Source: Forficula auricularia (Eukaryota; Arthropoda; Insecta; Dermaptera; Forficulidae). From it: a DNA stretch of 64,000 nucleotides. Under the pieces are notes generated by a model, which saw only the letters and a list, made by a program, of their open reading frames with translations, did not search any database and had not been told where the DNA came from. This document shows, in pieces, positions 56,239 to 64,000 of this stretch. A program made the position numbers and the translations under genes. Location: assembly GCA_024734495.1 (NCBI GenBank), contig JALMQS010000225.1, forward strand, positions 13,111,573 through 13,175,572, given 5' to 3'. Numbering within the stretch: position 1 is the stretch's first letter; each line of letters opens with the position of its first letter.

Positions 56239-57112
56239 TATGTTACGGCTAATATGCAAATTTGGATAGTTTATAAACTAGCTGGTTAGTTTATAAACTA
56301 ACCAAACTATTGGCTATTTTGATAGAAATCGCAATTTCTACTAAAATAGCAGCTAGTTTACAAACTAACCAAGAGTCTTGGCTAATTTACTTGAAATTAT
56401 TGAGAAAAAAAAAATAACGGGTTGGTTTATAAACCATCCAATGCAGCCTGGCCAATATGAAAACCATAATTTATAGTAACACAAAATAGCCAAACCTTTG
56501 TCTAGTTTATAAACTAACTAGGCTTCATGTTCATGCCATTTCTTATTTGATGAATTAGAGATGAATAAAATGCAAACTTTTGATTTAAATTTTTTATTAT
56601 TAAAATAATAAAATATTTTCAAATAAGTACAATTTACTTCGATATTTTAATAGTAAGAAATGTTTTTGGGTGTATGGCGGGCGCACCAACGATAGTTATA
56701 TAAAATAGGTACATGGTAAAAAATAACAAGAGGGTAATTATTTATTGCAACATCATTCAATGTAAAATAACATTTCATATTCATAATCTAACTTTATTTG
56801 TAAATTAACCAGAAAATAGGTTGGTTAGTTTATAAATTAGCCAAAGGTTTGGCTATTTTGTGTTACTAGAAATTATGGTTTTTCATATTATCCAGGCTGC
56901 ATTGGATAATTTATAAACTAACCCGCTATTTTGGTTTTCCCAATAATTTCAAGTAAATTAGCCAAGACTCTTGGCTTGTTTGCAAATTAGCTGATATTTT
57001 AGTGGAAATTGCTTTTCCTATCAAAATAGCCAATGATTTGGTTAGTTTCTAAACTATTCAGCTAGTTTATAAACTATCCAAATTTGCATATTAGCCGTAA
57101 CATATATATTTA
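56239..57112. mobile_element. Foldback element with repeated GTTTATAAACTA motifs
   Basis: Ends 'atgttacggctaatatgcaa' (56248) and the inverse near 57085-57108. Arms of ~290 bp (56239-56530, 56810-57112) mirror each other. Each arm holds about five copies of a palindromic 'gtttataaac' core with 'aaccaa' spacers. No coding frame. Confidence 0.78.
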
Positions 57113-57147
57113 ATAGTTAATATTAATTAGCTTTATGGCATAACCAG

Positions 57148-57385
57148 TGCCGTAGCCAGACAGGTGCACCCGCACAGGGCCCGGCCTAACTAGAGGACGC
57201 TGAAAATGCCCTCAAAATAAAATAAATCCATAGTAAAAATGATAAAAAAGTTAATTTGTAGAATACTAAATATTATTAAGTATAATAATTAAATTAAGTT
57301 CTTATGATAATATTAATTATTTAAAAAATAGATGGGTTCAAATTTAATCTCAAGCACAGGGCCATTCATAGGCTAGATACGGCAA
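57148..57385. mobile_element. hAT-like MITE
   Basis: Ends CAGTGCCGTAGCC and the inverse of CATTGCCGTATCTAGCC; flanks GGCATAAC and GCTATAAC match at 6 of 8. Confidence 0.55.
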
Positions 57386-58985
57386 TGGCTATAACCAAAA
57401 TAAATAGAACATAACAAATCGGCATAAATGGATATTCCGAAAATAAAACCCAATGCATGGCAGGTGGCAGCACCGGAAAACAGCGCGTCTGTATTGCCAG
57501 CTTGCTAGGGAGTATTCATTGTATTTATTAATTCGTAAATTGTATGAAGGCCGTAAAATGGTTTAAATAAATCAAATACCGTAGATTAATACGCACTGTA
57601 GAATACTCTTCATTTTTAATTCTTGTATCAGCTGGCTTAATATTTCTCTGGTAATTTGCGGAACTTGATCTGGCGAAGTGAAAGGGTAGCAGGATAATTT
57701 CGTTTCCAAATCGGATACCATTTGAAGACAATCCGTCATGGTTATCTGAAGACGAAAATAGGAGTAGTTCAAATTTTAGCCCACTATTTACAAAATTCTA
57801 TGAAACATTATTTATTTAGAATAATATAATAGTGGAAATTTTTTCTTGTGTATCGGAATTTGTTGTTTACCGGATATGAAGTACTATAATAAATTTTAAT
57901 TTTCTCATTAATATATCAAAGAATAATTGATACGTCAACAAGAATTATTTTGACTGCTGATTTGAAAAAAGATATATTTTGACTGCTGATTTGAAAAAAG
58001 ATATATTTTTATCTCGCGAGGACTACTGCGGATTACGCTATTGGAGTCTGCGGAGTATTAAGTCTGGACCAAGAGAGAAAAAGATGTATTCCACTTAGCT
58101 ACAATCCAAGGTCATTTCTCAAGTGTATAGCCTGCTAGATATTCGGATGGATCCATCAATTTTATGTGTTTCGGAAGGTGAATATCTATATATAATGTTT
58201 TCGGTCCTTTTAGACGATCATCAGTTTTTTCGAAATTAAATTTGAGTAGAATTCAAGTTGCCTCATAGAAATATGTAGATTTAAATTTTCTGAGAACATC
58301 ACAAGAGGTGTGTCATCTATTAGTTACGATGAGGCAGATTTTTTTATTTATGTCAGGAGGGGGGTTATTTTTTTACCTCTTCAAGAATCGTACCGTATGG
58401 GTATAATTTTCATGGAGTTAATACCGCAGTAGGTCGCGCAGTCTTGCTTTATTGTAAATAGTTTATTATGTTTAAATTTGTCAGTAGAACAGCTTCACTC
58501 GTAAGTGAGCTGGGTAGTTTACTTTACCCTCGATTATAACTGCAAAAATTACTAGAGAGCGTACCGAGATTTGAAAAAGTTTTCACCATTTTCCTTTAAT
58601 TTTTTATTGAAATTAATATATATTCAGCAAGTAGAATTAGCGTAACTTGGCAAAATTATTATAATGTGTCTAAAATATACCGTCAAAACGTTTATATTAA
58701 GATTTCAATGCTTTGCGAGATTAATTTAGTACTAGTTAATTAATTAGTGTAAAGATGTAAGCATCTTTTTGAGTTTCTTTTTTGAAGAAAGATGGAATTT
58801 TTGCAAAAATCAACCCAGGTTAGTTGAAAACAAGAGAAATTCTGACGAAACGAAAATTGTTCGCAACATTTATATTTTTATTTTTGTTGCAAAGTAATGT
58901 TCGTGATCAAAGCAATTTGTATCATTCTAACACGAAACGTCTGTTATTTTAAAAACGTTTCAAGATTGTTTGTTTTTTTAATAAA
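57386..58985. other. Unclassified, with small repeats
   Basis: A 28-bp tandem duplication ('gactgctgatttgaaaaaag') lies at 57953-58005. A hammerhead-like minus-strand string (CTGATGA 58218-58224, GAAAACATT) at 58190-58230 suggests a PLE end. At 58345-58400 are traces of the 31.5-kb tRNA-like family. No gene supported. Confidence 0.4.
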
Positions 58986-59545
58986 CCAGTACCTACCTAG
59001 AACACTAGAGATGCTCGGTAATTTTTTGTCAGTTAAAAGAGATACCATATATTAATAGTATTTTAAATTTTAAATTCAGGTAAAAATGTCGATTTTAATT
59101 CGCAGTCAAAATTAAATTAAATTAAATTTATTTTTTTACCAGAGTTTACTCTCGCTATGGTCATCATCAAGACATAAGTATCATATAACTTTCAAGGAGT
59201 TCGGTGAAACATTTTATTATTACATATATTATAGTATATTATCTACTTCCGAGCACAGCGTTTTGAATGTAATTTCAATTATTAAAAATAATATAAATAT
59301 ACACGGAGGTTCTTTCGGGGACCCTTTTGAATCACGAAGATGTAGGGACGGACCATCCTTCTTTATCGAATTTTTCGGATTTTTTAAGAGAATGAATTTG
59401 ATATTCAAAAAAATTATTTTTATGGTAAATAGAAAAACACCTTAAATTAATTGAATTCTATATATAAAACTATTTTTAGGATTTAAAATTAAAAACTAAT
59501 TATCTTTAAAAAAGGAAATTGAAAAAATATGAGTTTATAAATTTT
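58986..59545 (-). mobile_element. Helitron-like element, diverged
   Basis: Minus-strand 3' end with hairpin CCGAGCATCTCTAG-like (59005-59020), then 'ggtactgg' (CTGG then T at 58985-58989). Interrupted near 59160-59240 by a PLE-like string ('aaggagttcggtgaaacatt'). Confidence 0.45.
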
Positions 59546-59549
59546 TATG

Positions 59550-60335
59550 CCTCTCCCAAATGCTACTATAGATACATTCGCCGATGAGACAGCCTTACTC
59601 GCTGCAGAAAAAGATCCACAATTGGCGACTAAAAGAACTTCAAGAAAATCTAAATAGAATACAAGATTGGATTTTAAAATGGCGCATCAAAGTCACCGAA
59701 TCAAAATCAACGCATGTTACATTTAAGACCCGTATTTAAGACCCGCATCCACAGATACCTTCTGACCCCGCCCAACCCATAAAATTCTTTCTTCTTTTCA
59801 CGATGGTGGGGCCAACTCCAGGCCTTTAGGGGTTGCACCTTTTTGGCGTAACTCCTTCTCTCATCATTACTTCATAAAAAATACATTCACTAACAACAAA
59901 GGTTCCTGTCCTCCTATTACAATAAACAATAAAGAAATTCCGCAGGCTAAAGATTCAAAATATCTGGGAATGCATCTTGATCAAAAGTTAACATGGAAGA
60001 AACACATAACAACTAAAAGGAAACAATTAGGACTTCCGCTACGTAATTGGTTAATTGGACGCAAATCGAGTTTAACTCTGGAAAATAAATTGCTACTATA
60101 TAAAACCATACTTAGGCACTCGGCTCCGGACGATATTGGATAAGCAGTTGTGGGAGCTCCGCTGCTAATTCTAACATCGAAATACTTGAGCGTTTTCAAG
60201 CTAAAGTCCTGCGTCTGATAGTGGATGCCCCCTGGTTCGTCCCAAACTCTGTCATCGCTCGCAATCTGAATGTTACCTGGCTGGAGAACCACCCAAGTGA
60301 TATGGTTAAAGTATTGTTAATCCCAACCCCGTGAA
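59550..60335 (+). pseudogene. Jockey-type LINE RT relic with insertion
   Basis: Part of a non-LTR reverse transcriptase from the catalytic motif onward. Before the insert: FADETALLAAEKDPQLATK (motif C, FADE in place of FADD), then with a frameshift LQENLNRIQDWILKW and ESKSTHVTF. About 145 bp of SINE-body-like sequence (59745-59885) interrupts it. After it: PPITINNKEIPQAKDSKYLG, LDQKLTWKKHI, LENKLLLYKTILR and, in another frame, NSNIEILERFQAKVLRLIVD and APWFVPNSVIA. At least three frame changes and one insertion: inactive. The motif order and AKVLRLIVDAPWFV block are typical of jockey. Confidence 0.85.
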
Positions 60336-60499
60336 AGAAGACCTAAAAAGTGTTTACGCAGTGATATACCTACAAGGTTTTAGTGACTTAATCAAAGTTT
60401 ATTTCATAATTGCGAAATGTAATTATTAGAGATAGGATACAACTATTGGGTTGTTTCTTACATGTTTTTTGACTTCAATAAATCATTTACTTAATGACT

Positions 60500-60716
60500 A
60501 ACTGACAGATTGTAAATTTAAGAGGAAAATAAAAAAAAAAAAAATTATTGTCACAACCACCTGTGAATAATTATTGAATTAACAAAATACTTATCAAATT
60601 AAACTTAGCCGAAGATGAGACCCTGACAGATCGAATCGACAACCCACGAACCCCCTGACCCGTGAATTTCATCGAAATCGTTATAGCCGTTTTCGAGAAA
60701 CCGATTGTATATAAAT
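60500..60716 (-). mobile_element. Helitron-like fragment
   Basis: 'gaagatgagaccctgacaga' and 'ttatagccgttttcgagaa' match the type of sequence at 620-720. It serves as the target of the following PLE. Confidence 0.4.
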
Positions 60717-60771
60717 ATAATGTCTTACTTAGGTTATAATGAAAGGCAGTTCATAAATGATTTAAATTTCA

Positions 60772-60826
60772 TTTAATTTCCGACGTTTCGAAGACTTTTT
60801 TCTTTCCTTCTTCAGGGTATAGAATA
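60772..60826 (-). ncRNA. Hammerhead-like motif, left arm
   Basis: Minus strand CTGAAGA (60809-60815), weak stem II, GAAA (60786-60789), ACGTCGG. Confidence 0.6.
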
Positions 60827-61010
60827 GTTATTGATAGGAACCGAGTTATAACTTCACCGTGAGTTATACTCACCCATCAATATTATTATTAATTAAATTA
60901 ATTTAACCGCGTAAATTTGAATAATTTTCATGATTCAGCCTGCGAATTTTTGCAGTTCAATAAATCATTTCATTATTATTTTTTTGTTTTGAAAAGGAAA
61001 AATGAAATTT

Positions 61011-61083
61011 AGCATCCGGCAGGATTCGAACCTGCGTCTTCCTCTTTAGCCGAGGCTGCGCTAACCAACTGCGCCACAGATGA
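61011..61083 (-). tRNA. tRNA-like cloverleaf, CUA in anticodon position (pseudo)
   Basis: 73-nt minus-strand cloverleaf. Acceptor 6 of 7 pairs (first pair T-C mismatched), D stem GCGC/GCGC, perfect T arm GCAGG-TTCGAAT-CCTGC, anticodon stem 4 of 5 pairs with loop GGCTAAA. Positions 34-36 would be CUA, but U33 is missing (G), so it should not decode. Best read as a tRNA pseudogene or SINE head. It is flanked by a 14-bp inverted repeat (aaaaggaaaaatga / tcatttttccttt). Confidence 0.55.
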
Positions 61084-61616
61084 ATTCTACCGGATAAGCC
61101 ATATTAGATTGATATCATTTTTCCTTTTGGCGGTTATCTTCTAGACTAGTCTAGTGACTTTTGATTTGTATAAACATTTTATTTTTATCGAACTTAGTTC
61201 CATATTTTTTGTAATTAATTAAATTAATTGAACCGCGTAAATTTGAATAATTTTCATGATTCAGCCTGCGAATTTTTGCAGTTCAATAAATCATTTCATT
61301 ATTATTTCTTTTTGAGTCTGAATTTAACTTTAACTTTAATTAGCGCTTGGGTTCGATTCCTAAGGGGACGAACCTCCTCTGATATGCAATGCGCAAATGC
61401 CATGTCAACTCAATATCTATGATGTCCTTTTAAAGTTAAATTCATTTAATAATATTATATACCGGGTCGATTTTTGAAATAATTTCCATCTTTTTTTTCA
61501 AAAAAGACACCCAAAAAGATACTTAAATCATTATTTTTTTTGTTTTGAAAAAGGAGAAATATTATTATTATTGAATAGTTATTGATGGGTGAGTATAACT
61601 CGGTTCCCATCAATAA

Positions 61617-61673
61617 CTATTCAATACCCTGAAGAAGGAGAGAAAAAAGTCTCCGAAACGTCGGAAATTGAAT
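61617..61673 (+). ncRNA. Hammerhead-ribozyme motif, right arm
   Basis: CTGAAGA (61629-61635), stem II GGAGA/TCTCC, GAAA (61655-61658), ACGTC. Stem I GG/CC, a small internal loop, then TTGAATA with TATTCAA (7 bp). The best-formed example in the window. Confidence 0.85.
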
Positions 61674-61774
61674 AAAATTTAAATAATTTAAGGACTGCCT
61701 TTCATTATAACCAACTTATTTCGCTTACCTGTCCGTCTTTCTAAGAAAATAAATAAAACTAAATAATGTCTTAC

Positions 61775-62280
61775 GTTTCTTTCCAAAAGCTGGTCGATAC
61801 ATAGTTGTCTTTCCAATTGAGTTCGATTGCAATTTATGAGATCGCAACCAATCATAACGATGACCCTCCCGGGAAGCCCACTCATCCGCCTCTCTACCTG
61901 CACAATTACAACAACAAATAATAAAATATCATTACGCACAACAACAACAACAGCCACAAATCAAGTTTATTTTATTACCAGAAGGATAATTTCATTCTGA
62001 ACATGCTCCCGATGATGCATTGGCAGTAACTCCATCGAGAATTGAAAGAAAGAAATCCAATAGTAATATATTCCGATATATCTAATTATATTTATTATCT
62101 GTTATCAGTTGACAAATGAACTAATTAAAGGACGGTGGGGGAGCACAAATAACAGGTGGCCAGGAATGCGATATGGTGCTAAATCAAAATGCTTAACCAA
62201 TCAATAAATAGACACATTCAAACACCATATATAGAAAACTCTAGCAAGGTATTCTCTCATACAAATGCTAATTACTATAC
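61775..62280. other. Intergenic, nothing recognised
   Basis: No repeat partner or motif-bearing frame. An 89-codon minus-strand frame (61688-61957) has no family motif. Confidence 0.35.
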
Positions 62281-63060
62281 CATACAGGGTATGGTCAAGT
62301 ATTGTAATCGTGCATGAAAAAAAGTGTTTTTTTTTCGAACTATCTCAAAAACGGCTGAAATTTTTTGATTAAAAAAATTGGGCAAAAACCAAGGCATTTC
62401 GGTCTACAAAAAGCCCTAATAAGAGAACATCGAAAAAATTGTTTTTCAAAATAATAATTGTTTTGTCAAAAATGTCTGTTAGTTACCAAATTTTTGTGGA
62501 CGAGCTAACTCTAAAAACTGGAGTGAATTTCAAAACGAAATTTCACACGTAGTTTTGGTGCATTGAGATTAAGAGCTCATTAGATTTTGGCGCATATCAA
62601 CCCAAAATTAAGTGCGGTAGAGGGAGGGTTAAAAATTAAAATTATATCATTTGAAAACTAAAAAAAAAAAAAAAAATGAAATATACTATAAAATGAACCT
62701 TTTATAACGAAAATATTGTTTTTTCTGGAGCCAAAATTAGGGGGGGGGGGGGAACTCAACCAAATTTTGTATACATAATCAGTGGGACCCCACAACACTA
62801 AAAATGCAAAAAAAAGCGCCCAAAATGAAGGGGGGTCAAAAAATGAAAATCTAAGCCCTTGGACCAAACTCAACCAAATTTTGTATACATAATCAGTGGG
62901 CCCCCAGAAGTCTAAAAATTCAAAAACTAACCTCGCGAAATGGGGGGGGGGGAGTTGTAAGCGTCAAAAAATGAAAATCTAGCCTCTTATAGTACCAAAC
63001 TCAACCAGAAGTGTAAGGCAAACTCAAGTGGTTGACCACCACATCAGAACGTGTCAATTT
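62281..63060 (+). repeat. Family H repeat, longest copy
   Basis: Starts at hairpin 'accatacagggtatggt' and holds four G-rich modules ending 'ccacatcagaacgtgtcaat' at 63042-63061. Confidence 0.75.
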
Positions 63061-63570
63061 ATTTTTTGCTTATTTTGTCTAAAAAAACCTATAACTTACT
63101 AATACTAAGACATAGCAGTATTTTATCTAGATGTAACTCCAAAATTGTAATCACCTAAAAATCTGTAAAAATTCTGAAGGATAGCTAGTAGCTACTATCA
63201 TAAGGGATAAAGTTTACAGAGTTTCAAATTTTTTGAATCATTAATTTTGGCCGGAATAAAAAATTGATCGTTAAATCCCAAAAACCCCATGTTATTTAGA
63301 TGAGAAACTTAATCACTGTGTAGCACTAGGTTAAAATTGAGATAGACTTGAAACTTGGGGGATATTTTTTTATTTATTTTAACCATATGAGCCCTTGTCC
63401 GGGTAAATATTTGAAAATATTCAAAATAAGGAGCACCCTAATGTACATATTTAGAAAAACAGCCCAAATGGTACACGGCCCATGTGGAATTTTCCATATT
63501 TTCCGCATGGCCAATCCGCCCTTGACCGGAACTTAGGTAAACCTATTTCAATATGATATGTAATTTATTA
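63061..63570. other. Intergenic, nothing recognised
   Basis: AT-rich transition to the terminal CpG-rich island. Confidence 0.4.
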
Positions 63571-64000
63571 TAGTAGAATTTTTGTTATCTTATCAAATAC
63601 TAGCGCTCTTGCTAATTTTGATTGAGAATAATAATGTTTTGGGGTTGTGGCGCTAGATAGCAGCGCAGTAGAGGGTGTATATGCAGGGGTGGGCGTCTCT
63701 CTCTGGACCAGGCGGCTGCTGCCCTCTGTGTCGCCGATGTGCCTATCGATCGGGAAGCGAGGATGGACCGTGAGCCACGAGGAATCGGGCAGCTGCCTGG
63801 TCCGCAGCTCAGCGCCTCGCCGAAAGCGATGGCCTTTCAAGAGGCTCAGCGGTAGCTGTCCTCCGACACACCAAGTTGTCGTACAGCAAGCATCCTCGTC
63901 CTCGTCCTGGTGTATCCCCTTGGGAAAGTGCAGCAGCAGCAGCAGCAGCCGCAGTCTCCGTGACGTCATTGCCGTCGTGACGGTCGCATGTGAGCACGCA
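63571..64000. promoter_or_regulatory. CpG-rich island, possible promoter or first exon
   Basis: From about 63640 the sequence turns GC- and CpG-rich, unlike the rest of the window. It contains a full palindromic CRE (TGACGTCA, 63961-63968) and a (CAG)n run (63931-63948). Frames are open on both strands (a 133-codon minus frame from 63969; a plus frame open from about 63630 to the window end), so openness alone does not show coding. Serine or leucine runs arise from the CAG repeat. No protein family recognised. Cut by the window edge. Confidence 0.45.

Larger units (their letters stand above)
60729..61762 (+). mobile_element. Penelope-like element carrying a tRNA-like insert
   Basis: The 12-bp duplication ATAATGTCTTAC flanks it (60717-60728, 61763-61774). 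Inverted arms 60735-60890 and 61565-61715. The middle has a ~95-bp direct repeat (60892-60985 and 61215-61308) with a tRNA-like block between the copies, and B-box traces at 61340-61395. No protein. Confidence 0.8.

Noticed and set aside
61011..61083. Functional suppressor tRNA (anticodon CUA)
   Set aside because: U33 is replaced by G and two stem pairs are broken; location inside a PLE favours a pseudo-tRNA.

Overview
This is an AT-rich, intron-bearing arthropod (most likely insect) nuclear window. It shows no bacterial gene structure. The only host gene I can support is the 3' part of a class B G-protein-coupled receptor. It has four exons on the + strand (25475-25609, 28364-28549, 31882-32054, 32138-32300) and best fits the insect CRF-like diuretic hormone (DH44) receptor family. 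The exons encode ECL2-TM5, ICL3-TM6-ECL3, TM7-helix 8 and the cytoplasmic tail with its stop codon. The first transmembrane helices and the hormone-binding domain are not visible and presumably lie upstream. The last ~430 bases (63571-64000) are a CpG-rich island with a CRE-like TGACGTCA site, possibly the first exon or promoter of another gene.

Almost everything else is mobile DNA in nested layers. The dominant class is Penelope-like elements (PLEs) at about 2.6, 7.1-8.3, 19.6, 20.1-21.0, 21.7-22.4, 22.6-23.7, 32.9, 36.6-38.6, 39.9-40.3, 47.6-48.0, 53.3 and 60.7-61.8 kb. Many keep a relic GIY-YIG endonuclease, carry 7-16 bp target duplications, and have long terminal repeats in inverted orientation. 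These repeats carry hammerhead-ribozyme cores (CTGANGA, stem II, GAAA, short stem III) of at least six sequence types. Other elements: two mariners (4.6-5.9 and 27.3-28.2 kb), a hAT transposase relic (19.7-21.5 kb) and hAT MITEs (11.4, 36.2, 44.9, 57.1 kb), a PIF/Harbinger-like MITE (25.8 kb), Helitron-like elements with terminal hairpins (14-18.7, 29.8, 49.2, 50.8-51.8, 59 kb), CR1/jockey-like and RTE-like LINE fragments (14.5-16.3, 19.0-19.6, 21.8, 59.6-60.3 kb), tRNA-derived SINEs (3.5, 46.1, 54.2 kb), and several long palindromic foldback elements (6.9-9.3, 26.5-27.2, 41.2-42.9, 52.0-52.8, 56.2-57.1 kb). A ~1.25 kb inverted-repeat family with a helix-turn-helix-like relic occurs four times (24.2, 32.8, 36.9, 39.4 kb).

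Layout: 0-24 kb is a repeat field. 24-33 kb holds the receptor exons, with introns of 2.75 kb, 3.3 kb and 83 bp; the two long ones are packed with MITEs, foldbacks and a mariner. 33-63 kb is again nested repeats. The receptor would couple a diuretic neuropeptide to intracellular signalling at the plasma membrane. None of the mobile-element reading frames looks intact.
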